This document shows positions 1 through 5,102 of a stretch of 8,437 bases of DNA, piece after piece. The position numbers and the translations under genes were made by a program. The DNA is from DATKXU01 sp035528905. GTDB lineage: Bacteria > Armatimonadota > UBA5829 > DTJY01. How positions within the stretch are numbered: the first letter of the stretch is position 1; each line of letters opens with the position of its first letter. Below the pieces are notes generated by a model. The model was not told where the DNA came from. It made no database searches and saw only the letters and a list, made by a program, of their open reading frames with translations. The stretch covers positions 1-8,437 of the forward strand of contig DATKXU010000019.1 of the NCBI GenBank assembly GCA_035528905.1, given 5' to 3'.

Positions 1-6
1 CATCAT
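1..6 (-). CDS. Possible start of the next gene (edge of window)
   Basis: Reading the minus strand, the ArdC-N-like gene stops with TGA at 11-9 and is followed after two bases by ATGATG at 6-1. A purine-rich stretch, AAGGTGG, lies just upstream inside the end of that gene and could serve as the ribosome-binding site. The pattern of stop, tiny gap and start is the same as at other junctions in this window. Only two codons are visible, so nothing can be said about the product. Confidence 0.35.
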
Positions 7-8
7 GG

Positions 9-371
9 TCATGCCACCTTGGTCTGAGATAGGTGGTATACGCTGCAAGGCCGGGCGTATCGCTCCCCGGTTTTGCGGTTCTTGGGCCACAAGGTGATGA
101 TGCAAGGTTCGGCGTCTTTTTCGACAATGCGGCCTAGGTGCTTCCATGCGTTTTCGGTCAATACGGTGACGCGCGGGAGTACTTCTTCTTCTGTGAAGCC
201 CTGGCGGAAGTAGTAGGTGAGGATCGTTTCGTAGTTGTATTCGCTCATGCCCTGCGTCCGGGCGTATGCCTGGGCAAGCCGCTTCGCGCGCTCTTCGGGG
301 GTTAGGGGCTTGCGGGGCTTGGATGCTTCGGCGGCTGCCTGGTTGATAGTGTCGAGTTCTTGCGGGTTCAT
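9..371 (-). CDS. Small phage protein resembling the ArdC N-terminal ssDNA-binding domain
   Basis: 120 aa. The first 40 residues are charged and probably helical. The recognisable part is residues 70-117: a Trp-x-x-x-Gly-Arg motif (WKHLGR, 76-81), a V-E-K segment where the family has a 'V-x-K-G-E' turn, a hydrophobic strand (CIITLWP, 90-96) and a terminal strand with VYHLSQT (111-117). This matches the layout I know for the ArdC N-terminal domain (W-x-x-L-GR-x-V-x-KGE ... I-x-x-P ... V-F-x-x-SQT). That domain is the ssDNA-binding half of plasmid anti-restriction proteins. The C-terminal metalloprotease half of ArdC is absent. Start chosen at 371 because AAGAAGG lies 7 nt upstream. The gene follows its own strong promoter (419-447). 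Role inferred: binding ssDNA, perhaps protecting it. The family assignment is from memory of the motif, not a search. Confidence 0.55.
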   Translation of the reverse strand: MNPQELDTINQAAAEASKPRKPLTPEERAKRLAQAYARTQGMSEYNYETILTYYFRQGFTEEEVLPRVTVLTENAWKHLGRIVEKDAEPCIITLWPKNRKTGERYARPCSVYHLSQTKVA

Positions 372-392
372 CTTCTGACCTTCTTTCGTGCT

Positions 393-407
393 GGGGATCT
401 GCTCCCC
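393..407 (-). promoter_or_regulatory. Leader hairpin of the ArdC-N-like gene
   Basis: On the transcribed strand this reads GGGGAGCAGATCCCC, a 5-bp GGGGA/TCCCC stem with a 5-nt loop. It sits in the 5' leader between the -10 box (419-424) and the start codon (371). A near-identical element is at 2337-2351, also upstream of a gene. Both are followed by a GCAC before the real ribosome-binding site. It could be a decoy ribosome-binding site, a 5' stability hairpin or a protein-binding RNA element. Confidence 0.5.
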
Positions 408-418
408 GGTGTAGTTGA

Positions 419-447
419 ATCATACTCTGATAGCATGCTACCTTCAA
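419..447 (-). promoter_or_regulatory. Sigma70-type promoter with TAGCATGCTA palindrome, drives gene at 371
   Basis: Minus-strand -35 TTGAAG (447-442), spacer of exactly 17 nt, -10 TATGAT (424-419). The spacer contains the perfect 10-bp palindrome TAGCATGCTA (431-440), which recurs in two other promoters of this window. Sequence upstream of the -35 is A-rich. A TGTACCAAA box (484-476 on this strand) is shared with the promoters of the genes at 1899 and 2314. From the -35 box to the ATG is 76 nt. Confidence 0.75.
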
Positions 448-492
448 GGGGTTTCTTGTGTTTCTTTGTAACATGTTTGGTACATATGCTAG

Positions 493-522
493 AAAAACAG
501 CATCGTCTGGAATGGGGTGCTG
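493..522 (-). terminator. Candidate intrinsic terminator
   Basis: On the transcribed strand a CAGCA (522-518) / TGCTG (502-498) stem with a 15-nt loop is followed directly by TTTTT (497-493). The stem is only 5 bp, so this is a weak to moderate terminator. It would end the unit that starts with the DUF2786 gene, about 150 nt past its last stop codon and before the next promoter. Confidence 0.4.
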
Positions 523-605
523 GGTGCTGGGGTGTTCGTGGTGTTGGGCTATCGTGTCGGTGGTTGGGCCAGAATCGAGCCGTGCGAGGTTTTGGGGTGG
601 GGGGT

Positions 606-698
606 GGTCAGTCGGTGGGGGTCAGTCAGTCGGGGGGCCAGGGGCGCCCCCCAGGGTCAGTCAGTCAGCGGTCAGTCAGCGGTCAGGGTTTCGGTCAG
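606..698. repeat. Cluster of six GGTCAG boxes with (GTCA)n tracts
   Basis: GGTCAG occurs at 606, 620, 655, 670, 681 and 693, most copies continuing as GTCAGTC or GTCAGTCAGTC. Spacings are irregular (14, 35, 15, 11 and 12 nt). The cluster overlaps the last nine codons of the gene ending at 672. It could be iterons of an origin, protein-binding sites or slipped-strand microsatellite growth. The sequence does not decide between these. Confidence 0.6.
632..652. other. GC-rich hairpin
   Basis: GGGGGGC (632-638) pairs with GCCCCCC (646-652) around a 7-nt loop. An alternative fold uses the palindrome GGGGCGCCCC (641-650). There is no T-tract on the minus-strand side, so it is not a canonical intrinsic terminator, although it lies just past the stop codon at 672. 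The 17-bp segment 639-655 recurs in inverted orientation at 7999-8015. Confidence 0.55.
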
Positions 699-941
699 TC
701 TGTAAAAGTCGAGCCATCCAGCCGAGCAGTCCAGGCAGAATCCGGCCTGGCTCAAGGTGTGGTTGTCGAAGTCGAGCGAGGACCAGTCTACGCTGATAGA
801 TCCACAGCCAGGACAGGCGCCAACGGTCTTGCGGAGCCTGTTCTCTATCATGTCTTGCCGGATGTAATGGAGCGCCACCAGGCAACCGCCGGCGACTCCA
901 CCTGCCAGGCACCAGCATAGGATTGCAGCGGCGGTTAGCAT
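672..941 (-). CDS. Membrane-anchored small zinc-ribbon protein, unknown function
   Basis: 89 aa. Residues 4-26 are a hydrophobic, Gly/Ala-rich segment that should span the membrane. A basic stretch follows, then two Cys pairs, CPGC (43-46) and CLDC (69-72), 22 residues apart, as in a zinc ribbon. I do not recognise a family. The start ATG (941-939) overlaps the stop of the upstream gene as ATGCTAA, implying translational coupling. The last codons (LTETLTAD) run into the GGTCAG/CTGACC repeat cluster, so the C-terminus may have been shaped by repeat slippage. It is the last gene of the unit that begins at 1899. A similar plan (N-terminal membrane segment, then a Cys-rich domain) is seen in the gene at 5527-5898. 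Confidence 0.75.
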   Translation of the reverse strand: MLTAAAILCWCLAGGVAGGCLVALHYIRQDMIENRLRKTVGACPGCGSISVDWSSLDFDNHTLSQAGFCLDCSAGWLDFYRLTETLTAD

Positions 942-1210
942 TTGGTGGCCTTTCTGACTTGAGCGTCACATGCAAAGCAAGAGATGCAAACGGGGCTGGG
1001 GTGGTCATCGTGCAAGCCGTCTGAGTGCTCGTTCTCGATTCCGGCGGCGGTGTAACATCCGAGGCATAGGACGTTGCCGCGTGCTTCCTGCTCTTCGGGC
1101 GTCTGTGCTGCGTGGCGTTTCTGAACTTCTCCGCAAGCGCGGCAGAAGTACGGCAGCCCGAAGGCTGCCATCCCTTCGTTGATGCGGTTCAACTGGCGCT
1201 GGCTCATCAT
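935..1210 (-). CDS. Small zinc-ribbon protein, unknown function
   Basis: 91 aa. CRAC (23-26) and CLGC (49-52) form one likely zinc site. CISC-x-x-C (75-81) with a terminal Cys91 could form a second. A His/Asp-rich linker (H62, H67, H70) lies between them. The layout is that of small DNA- or protein-binding zinc ribbons common in phages; I do not assign a family. The gene starts with ATGATG at 1210-1205. The first ATG overlaps the TGA of the DUF2786 gene, and no strong Shine-Dalgarno site is visible, so it probably relies on coupled translation. Its end overlaps the next gene by 7 nt. Confidence 0.75.
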   Translation of the reverse strand: MMSQRQLNRINEGMAAFGLPYFCRACGEVQKRHAAQTPEEQEARGNVLCLGCYTAAGIENEHSDGLHDDHPSPVCISCFACDAQVRKATKC

Positions 1211-1899
1211 TGCCCCAACCGCCGGGACTGGGTGCGTGATGTCGTGCCGCCAAGGGCGGAGTGTAGCGACACCCCAGCGCCGGCGGCCTTGCCAGCGGTG
1301 TAGCCACTCGTGCAGCCCATGCGTGCGCCAGTGCCGGTGCCTAGCTTGTACTTTGACCGCATGTGCAAGCTCAAGGCGCGGTCCTCTTTGTCGATGCGCA
1401 CCAGAGCGCCAGCGGGGGCTTCTGTCTTGGCGACCTGTTCGGCTGCCTTCAACCGCTCGCCAACCGCTCGCACTACTCCATGCCGGAATGAATTCGAGTA
1501 GCTACGGCCTCGCCCTGTGGCCAGGCGCAAGGTGAGTTCCTCGACCTGGCGAGCCAGGTAGGTAAACATGTAGACAACAACAGCCCGTTGATCTGCTGTG
1601 CCCACGATCCTCAGACTTGGCCCAGACTGAAACACGGCGACCCCGTTGGCGTGTCCGATGTACATTGCCAGCACGCCGCGCCAGCTTGGGCAAATCCTGC
1701 CTTGCTGGTATAGCGTGTCCTCGTCAAAGCAAGGCTCCACGTCCTCGCCTATCGAGCCAAGCTCTGCCGCGTCGATCCTGTGTTTACTCATCAACCGCTG
1801 CGCCGCTGCCGCTGCTGACTCGGCCTCTGCTACGGTGCAACCGTTTGCCGTCGTCTTCTCTAGCAGCATGGCGACCTGGCGCTTCACGTTGTCTAGCAT
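1207..1899 (-). CDS. DUF2786 domain protein
   Basis: 230 aa. The N-terminal helix pair (about residues 1-48) has the DUF2786 pattern: repeated Leu/Lys, an Ala-rich E-A-E-S-A-A-A-A-A-Q-R-L-M stretch and KHRID. The region after it (about 62-150) has Trp73 followed by LAMYIGHANG, then LRIVG, YLARQVEEL and an Arg/Ser-rich SNSFRHG segment. This fits the second domain (DUF7168-like) that often follows DUF2786 in phage and bacterial proteins. Function is unknown. The C-terminal 60 residues are Gly/Ala/Arg-rich and probably flexible. The frame stays open upstream to 2091, but I place the start at 1899: GAGGAG lies 8 nt before that ATG, the 5' hairpin and promoter (1949-1977) fall just upstream, and the DUF2786 homology begins there. 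Confidence 0.85.
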   Translation of the reverse strand: MLDNVKRQVAMLLEKTTANGCTVAEAESAAAAAQRLMSKHRIDAAELGSIGEDVEPCFDEDTLYQQGRICPSWRGVLAMYIGHANGVAVFQSGPSLRIVGTADQRAVVVYMFTYLARQVEELTLRLATGRGRSYSNSFRHGVVRAVGERLKAAEQVAKTEAPAGALVRIDKEDRALSLHMRSKYKLGTGTGARMGCTSGYTAGKAAGAGVSLHSALGGTTSRTQSRRLGQ

Positions 1900-1917
1900 G
1901 TCCTCGACTCCTCGTCT

Positions 1918-1941
1918 GCCGGCGGCGGGATTGCCGCCGGC
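1918..1941 (-). promoter_or_regulatory. Perfect 9-bp hairpin at the expected mRNA 5' end of the DUF2786 gene
   Basis: GCCGGCGGC (1918-1926) pairs perfectly with GCCGCCGGC (1933-1941) across a 6-nt loop. The -10 box ends at 1949, so transcription should begin at about 1942, placing the stem at the extreme 5' end of the message and just before the GAGGAG ribosome-binding site. A 5'-terminal stem like this is known to protect mRNA from RNase E/RppH decay. That role here is inference. Confidence 0.6.
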
Positions 1942-1948
1942 TGTGCCC

Positions 1949-1977
1949 AGTATAGAGAAGTGATTGTTTGCTTTCAA
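1949..1977 (-). promoter_or_regulatory. Strong sigma70 promoter of the DUF2786 unit
   Basis: -35 TTGAAA (1977-1972), 17-nt spacer, -10 TATACT (1954-1949). The spacer starts AGCAAACAA, a decayed form of the GATAGCAAGCAA motif in other promoters here. Just upstream is TGTACCAAAT (1993-1984), followed by GGACA up to the -35 box, an arrangement shared with the promoter at 2363-2391. From the -35 box to the ATG is 78 nt. Confidence 0.8.
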
Positions 1978-2009
1978 TGTCCTATTTGGTACACTGCGCG
2001 GGTGCGTAG

Positions 2010-2021
2010 TAGTGTCTGGAC
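2010..2021 (-). repeat. 12-bp gene-end repeat, copy 1
   Basis: GTCCAGACACTA on the minus strand, identical to 2412-2423. It begins within the TAG stop of the gene at 2021-2314. Together with the TGTACCAAAT and -35 segments it suggests that the whole gene-end/promoter block was duplicated between the two sites. Confidence 0.6.
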
Positions 2022-2314
2022 TAGGCTCCTGATACAAGCCATTTACCATCCGCCAACTTGGTACAGCATCCAGGCGTTTCGCACTTCTCAACGCCGTCGA
2101 GGATGCGGCCCGAGATGTAAGCGTAGGCTTTTGCCTTGGTGCAGCCTGGCGCCCAGCGGTCGTATCCTTCGACTATTCCATGCACATCTTCGCTGATCGT
2201 GCCTGGCGGACAGTCGCAGGATATGCAATCGCCTTCGTCGCACGGCTCGGTCCAGCCGTGTTCCTTGGCCAAGTCGATGCAACGCTGTTTCGGTGATCTG
2301 CGTTTCGCGCTCAT
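2021..2314 (-). CDS. Small cysteine-rich phage protein, unknown function
   Basis: 97 aa with nine Cys: C12, C25, C30, C33, C35, C58, C78, C83 and C84. The clusters CDEGDCISCDC and CETPGCC could bind zinc or a metal cluster. N-terminal residues are basic (MSAKRRSPKQR). The middle has HGIVEGYDRWAPGCTKAKAY, which gives the impression of a conserved phage family, but I cannot name it. Start at 2314 with GGGAGG 7 nt upstream. It is a single-gene unit with the best promoter of the window (2363-2391) and a leader hairpin (2337-2351). Confidence 0.75.
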   Translation of the reverse strand: MSAKRRSPKQRCIDLAKEHGWTEPCDEGDCISCDCPPGTISEDVHGIVEGYDRWAPGCTKAKAYAYISGRILDGVEKCETPGCCTKLADGKWLVSGA

Positions 2315-2336
2315 AGTAATGCCTCCCTATTGTGCC

Positions 2337-2351
2337 GGGGATCTTCTCCCC
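2337..2351 (-). promoter_or_regulatory. Leader hairpin of the gene at 2314
   Basis: Transcribed strand GGGGAGAAGATCCCC, a GGGGA/TCCCC stem with a 5-nt loop. It differs by one base from the element at 393-407 and lies at the same place in the leader. It is followed by GGCACAA and then the real GGGAGG ribosome-binding site. Confidence 0.5.
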
Positions 2352-2362
2352 TTGTTGCTGAC

Positions 2363-2391
2363 ATTATAGCAGGTTGCTTGCTATCATTCAA
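2363..2391 (-). promoter_or_regulatory. Near-consensus sigma70 promoter with GATAGCAAGCAA motif
   Basis: -35 TTGAAT (2391-2386), 17-nt spacer, -10 TATAAT (2368-2363), a perfect -10. The spacer holds GATAGCAAGCAA (2385-2374), identical over 12 bp to the motif in the helicase promoter. Upstream is TGTACCAAAT (2407-2398). From the -35 box to the ATG at 2314 is 77 nt. It lies entirely in the 96-nt gap after the stop codon at 2411. Confidence 0.85.
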
Positions 2392-2410
2392 TGTCCCATT
2401 TGGTACACTT

Positions 2411-2743
2411 CTAGTGTCTGGACAGCCATGCACTCCAGGCGTCATGATCGGCAATGATGTGCCGGTCGTAGAATGCTTCCGGGTGTGCTTCGTTGAATAG
2501 TCTGCGCTGTTCGGACATCCACAGCATGAAACCACAGTTGATGCCGCCGGGGAATGCTTCCCGGTCAAGGTCTCGCTGTTCCTCTGGGGTGTGTCCATGC
2601 GCTCTACAGTAGGCAAGATAGTGGGGGTTCCATTCCGACGCCCGTGCGGCCAGTCGCATCCTTCTGCGTGCCCTCGCATCGGGTGCTCGGTGGTCGTCCT
2701 CTAGTTGTTGGTCAGTCTCGTCGGGATTGTTCCAGGGGTTCAC
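2411..2743 (-). CDS. Hypothetical protein, 110 aa
   Basis: Acidic N-terminus followed by an Arg-rich stretch (DARARRRMRLAARA) and a Trp/His/Tyr-rich C-terminal half. No catalytic motif or membrane segment is seen, and I recognise no family. The start is GTG at 2743-2741: GAGGAGG, inside the end of the preceding gene, lies 7 nt upstream, and only two bases separate it from that gene's TGA. It is the last gene of the unit starting at 3609. Its stop codon overlaps the 12-bp repeat GTCCAGACACTA (2412-2423). Confidence 0.7.
   Translation of the reverse strand: MNPWNNPDETDQQLEDDHRAPDARARRRMRLAARASEWNPHYLAYCRAHGHTPEEQRDLDREAFPGGINCGFMLWMSEQRRLFNEAHPEAFYDRHIIADHDAWSAWLSRH
2412..2423 (-). repeat. 12-bp gene-end repeat, copy 2
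   Basis: GTCCAGACACTA on the minus strand, identical to 2010-2021. Here it encodes the last codons and most of the TAG stop of the 110-aa gene. In copy 1 the stop codon lies at the other end of the repeat. Confidence 0.6.
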
Positions 2744-2745
2744 GG

Positions 2746-2964
2746 TCAGACCTCCTCAAGTGGTTGGATGCGGACAGCCTTGAAACGTAGCAGCATGCTG
2801 GCCACCTGTTCGCCAGCATGCCGCGCTGCTTCCTGTTTCGTCGGGAAGTTGCCAACCTTCTTGACCCACTTCCCCTTGATCAATATCTCAACGTGCGATT
2901 CACGACGGGACTCGTCGGTGTAGTGCGTTTTGAGTTCCTCGACGACGCGTAAGACAGATTCCAT
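2746..2964 (-). CDS. Small alpha/beta protein, 72 aa, unknown function
   Basis: Starts MESVLRVVEEL (helix), then a strand with basic and Gly residues (VEILIKGKWVKKVG), then FPTKQEAARHAGEQVASML, a helix beginning with a T-x-x-E-A-A cap. A short strand pair followed by a helix whose N-cap reads 'T-x-x-E-A' recalls tiny domains such as DUF2188 or double-stranded-RNA-binding-like folds. This is a loose resemblance only. The ATG at 2964 lies two bases after the stop of the zinc-ribbon gene with a weak ribosome-binding site, so coupled translation is likely. The frame is open further upstream but overlaps the preceding gene. Confidence 0.7.
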   Translation of the reverse strand: MESVLRVVEELKTHYTDESRRESHVEILIKGKWVKKVGNFPTKQEAARHAGEQVASMLLRFKAVRIQPLEEV

Positions 2965-2966
2965 CT

Positions 2967-3329
2967 TCAATCCATCCAGTCTGCTGCGCTTGCGCGCATG
3001 TCGTAGTATTCCAGGCTCTTCTTGTCGCAGACCTCGCACAGCCCGTTACTGAACGCTACGCGGGCCTTGCAGAGTCGGCAATCAGTGAAGTCGATCTTGT
3101 TGCCGTGCTTGTCCACTCCACCGACAAAGCCCTGGGGAAGCTCTGCTCGTTTCTCGCAGATGAATTCTGAATGCCCGGGGGCTTTCTTGAATGCTCCACA
3201 GTATCTACACCTTGTTGTGTCGGGTGGACTTGCCAGTCGGCGGGCCTTTTCCTTGTCGCTGCATGGGTCGCAGATTTTGCCCCAGTCTAAGGGGTTGGAG
3301 CATCCTGGGATGCTGCATAGCTTGCTCAT
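2967..3329 (-). CDS. Triple zinc-ribbon protein
   Basis: 120 aa carrying three Cys clusters: C5, C10, C20, C23; then C41, C44, C58; then C84, C87, C98, C101. The first and third clusters each have four ligands for one zinc. The middle one has three Cys and would need a His (for example H53) or another residue. The spacing suggests rubredoxin-like knuckles. Role unknown; nucleic-acid or protein binding is the usual use. Start at 3329 with GGAGGAG 7 nt upstream. That ribosome-binding site lies inside the PEEY-stop end of the preceding gene, whose TGA is one base away, so the two are coupled. Confidence 0.75.
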   Translation of the reverse strand: MSKLCSIPGCSNPLDWGKICDPCSDKEKARRLASPPDTTRCRYCGAFKKAPGHSEFICEKRAELPQGFVGGVDKHGNKIDFTDCRLCKARVAFSNGLCEVCDKKSLEYYDMRASAADWMD

Positions 3330-3330
3330 T

Positions 3331-3609
3331 TCAATACTCCTCCGGAAGTAGAAACGTAGTGGCGGAGCGGTCGCATTCCGTGATGATCCAGAACTTAACT
3401 CCGTGTGCCTTGTAAGCGGACATAAGCCGCCTTCCCTCTTTTAGTGCTAGGTCATTGGCTTCTTTGTCCTCGTCGCACATGTCCCCCCAATCCCCCGACA
3501 AGTGCCGAGTCAGGCCAGCGGCCAGGGATACAGGGTCCAGCTTCGCCGCGTCGGGAAGGGCAGCGATTCTGCCGGGGTTGAATTTGCGTTGCAGAACTTG
3601 TGTGGCCAT
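3331..3609 (-). CDS. Small conserved 'plasmid-related' protein
   Basis: 92 aa. The sequence has the signature of a small family frequent on plasmids, ICEs and prophages: an F-x-x-G-x-I-x-A-x-P start (10-19), then GDWGDMCDEDKEAND (39-53), RLMSAY (61-66), WIITECDRSAT (74-84) and the terminal LLPEEY. Related proteins are variously annotated as 'plasmid related protein' or, without good reason, 'type I restriction subunit M'. No biochemical function is known to me. The frame stays open upstream to 3942 inside the helicase gene, but I place the start at 3609: AGGGAG lies 8 nt before this ATG, it follows the promoter (3640-3668), and the homology begins there. Confidence 0.85.
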   Translation of the reverse strand: MATQVLQRKFNPGRIAALPDAAKLDPVSLAAGLTRHLSGDWGDMCDEDKEANDLALKEGRRLMSAYKAHGVKFWIITECDRSATTFLLPEEY

Positions 3610-3639
3610 GTCTGGGGCTCCCTTGTTGGTGTGGTGCGC

Positions 3640-3668
3640 ATGGTAGCATGCTATCAACCGAGCGTCAA
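3640..3668 (-). promoter_or_regulatory. Promoter with TAGCATGCTA palindrome overlapping the helicase stop codon
   Basis: -35 TTGACG (3668-3663), 17-nt spacer, -10 TACCAT (3645-3640). The palindrome TAGCATGCTA (3644-3653) straddles the -10 edge. The -35 box encodes Leu-Thr near the helicase C-terminus, and the helicase TGA stop (3656-3654) is in the spacer. From the -35 box to the ATG at 3609 is 59 nt. The downstream ribosome-binding site has the GGGAGCCCC form (3622-3614) shared with two other leaders. Confidence 0.65.
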
Positions 3669-5069
3669 GTAGTTCTCGGCTCTGGTCATTGCAACATAGG
3701 CAACGAATGTTTCGCGCAGTAGCTTCTCGTCCTGGCCTTTGTGTACCAGCACTTCGGGGAACTGCGCTCCCTTGGTCTTGTGGATGGTACTCAGGCGCAC
3801 GCCGTCCGGGCTCTGCATGCAGTGTTGCGCGGTCTCTAGGTCTGCCTTGGTCATGCCGATGACCCAGCGGGCATCTGCTTCGTGCTCGGCTACCTTGTCG
3901 GGATTGTCGCGGAAGGACTTGCCTTCTAGCATGCGCTGCCACTTGGGATCATTTAACAATGCCTGCATGCCTCCTCCATCTTTGCGTCGGTCCAGTGCCA
4001 TTTTGATATGCTTCGACTTCCAAAACGTCCCGCCGCCTATTACGTGCGAGGGGATGTTTTCCTTGGTCAACGCAAGCTGCCAGCCCACTACGTCGCGGTT
4101 GTAGCGGCAGAGGATTGCATGGTCCTTGTGCACGTCACTGCGGAACAGCGAGTCCATGCTACCGTCCCAGTCCACGCGCAGGCTCTCGGGATCGCTGCCG
4201 CGCACGCCGGTCATGCCCACATTGCAGATTGTTTCAGCGTTTTGCAGGATCTCGTCCTTGCTGCGAAAGTTGGTCGTCAGTGGCATCGAAGCGTCGAGGT
4301 GAAACTCCTTGTTGAACTCCGCAAACGATCCAGGCTTGGCGCCGCGCCATTCGTAGATGCTCTGGTTTGGGTCGCCCACTACCACCAGGCTCTTTGTGTC
4401 CACGCTGCGCCCCATTGCAACAACAACTTCAAATTGGAACGGGTTTACGTCTTGAAACTCGTCGATAAATACGTGGTCAGCTACGGCGTGTGTTTCCAGA
4501 TAGCGGACGTTGCTGGGCTCCGCGTAGATACGCAACACATCATCGAACTTCATTATGCAGTGCTTCATCGCCCAGGCTCGGTACATCCGCAAGTCGGCCA
4601 GGGTGCGGGCCGTATCATCTCGGTCATCCTGAAGCTCGTCGAAGTGGTCGGTGTGTGTGGTGTTTTGCGCCCAGTTTACCAGGCTCTCATCCCAGGGTGA
4701 ATCCTCCCAGGACTTGAAGTTGCTGCCAGTGGCCTCGTTCATAAGCGCAAAGTAACCGCCCATTTCCATCTTGGGGCGGTGGCGAAACCCGAAGTCAACG
4801 TAGCGTGAGAAGATGTCGCGCATTTCGTAGGAGTGGAACGTCTTGGCATCCCACGACGTTGCAACATTGCGGACGTGCATGACTCCCGTGCCAGTCTTGC
4901 CGCTCCCTGGACAGGCGGACACACTTGCCCGCCCGTCCTTGAAGTCAATAACGGCTTGCTGCTGTGGAGTCGCGTCGATCTTGTAGTGCCGGTCCAGGCA
5001 ACGCCGGAGCATTGTATGTGCGGCTTCGGTGTTAAACATGAGGGCAAGGGCGGTTTCGTAGGGCTTCAT
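3654..5069 (-). CDS. Short UvrD/Rep-like superfamily 1 DNA helicase
   Basis: 471 aa with a full set of SF1A helicase motifs: Q motif (TPQQQAV, 34-40), Walker A (CPGSGKT, 53-59), Walker B (FIDEFQD, 202-208 region), motif III (VGDPNQSIYEWRGA, 231-244), motif IV (TNFRS, 266-270), motif V (STIHKTKGAQFPEV, 427-440) and motif VI (VAYVAMTRAE, 456-465). It should be an ATP-driven 3'-5' ssDNA translocase/helicase acting in phage replication or recombination. UvrD and Rep are about 670-720 aa. This protein has compact accessory regions and ends six residues after motif VI, so it lacks the C-terminal extension. Start at 5069 with AGGAG 10 nt upstream. It is a single-gene unit with its own promoter. Its 3' end carries the next promoter. 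Confidence 0.93.
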   Translation of the reverse strand: MKPYETALALMFNTEAAHTMLRRCLDRHYKIDATPQQQAVIDFKDGRASVSACPGSGKTGTGVMHVRNVATSWDAKTFHSYEMRDIFSRYVDFGFRHRPKMEMGGYFALMNEATGSNFKSWEDSPWDESLVNWAQNTTHTDHFDELQDDRDDTARTLADLRMYRAWAMKHCIMKFDDVLRIYAEPSNVRYLETHAVADHVFIDEFQDVNPFQFEVVVAMGRSVDTKSLVVVGDPNQSIYEWRGAKPGSFAEFNKEFHLDASMPLTTNFRSKDEILQNAETICNVGMTGVRGSDPESLRVDWDGSMDSLFRSDVHKDHAILCRYNRDVVGWQLALTKENIPSHVIGGGTFWKSKHIKMALDRRKDGGGMQALLNDPKWQRMLEGKSFRDNPDKVAEHEADARWVIGMTKADLETAQHCMQSPDGVRLSTIHKTKGAQFPEVLVHKGQDEKLLRETFVAYVAMTRAENYLTLG

Positions 5070-5072
5070 CTT

Positions 5073-5086
5073 GGGGATCTCCTCCC
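5073..5086 (-). promoter_or_regulatory. Ribosome-binding site with CCCC pairing element, helicase gene
   Basis: Transcribed strand GGGAGGAGATCCCC. The Shine-Dalgarno sequence AGGAG is followed by CCCC and then AAG-ATG. The same arrangement precedes the genes at 7862 (AGGAGTCCCC, 7875-7866) and 3609 (GGGAGCCCC, 3622-3614). The CCCC could pair with the G-rich site and modulate access. The hairpin is small, so this is inference. Confidence 0.45.
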
Positions 5087-5102
5087 GGTTTGTGATGCCC
5101 TC

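Larger units (their letters stand above)
448..671. other. Non-coding stretch with terminator, G-runs and GGTCAG repeats
   Basis: No convincing gene was seen on either strand. Plus-strand reading frames through here are low-complexity, rich in Gly, Ser and Gln. Contents from left to right: the upstream part of the promoter at 447 with a TGTACCAAA box, a candidate terminator (493-522), a direct repeat GGTGCTGG (516-531 area), G-runs on the plus strand (594-644), a GC-rich hairpin (632-652) and a cluster of GGTCAG boxes that continues into the end of the gene at 672. Confidence 0.6.

Noticed and set aside
606..698. CRISPR-like array
   Set aside because: The repeats are six bases with irregular 5-29 nt gaps and no unique spacers of constant length.
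360..920. Plus-strand reading frames of 62-186 codons
   Set aside because: They are low-complexity (Gly, Ser, Gln, Val) translations of the GGTCAG repeats and of the reverse of the gene at 672-941. No ribosome-binding site or family pattern is seen.
1900..2091. N-terminal extension of the DUF2786 gene to 2091
   Set aside because: The extension would translate the promoter, the 5' hairpin and the end of the gene at 2021. The domain and the ribosome-binding site fix the start at 1899.
3610..3942. N-terminal extension of the plasmid-related protein into the helicase gene
   Set aside because: The frame is open by chance. The conserved protein begins at 3609, right after a good ribosome-binding site and a promoter.
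4008..4700. Plus-strand frame of 230 codons opposite the helicase
   Set aside because: It is antisense to conserved helicase motifs that are clearly coding on the minus strand. It has no start context and no recognisable domain.
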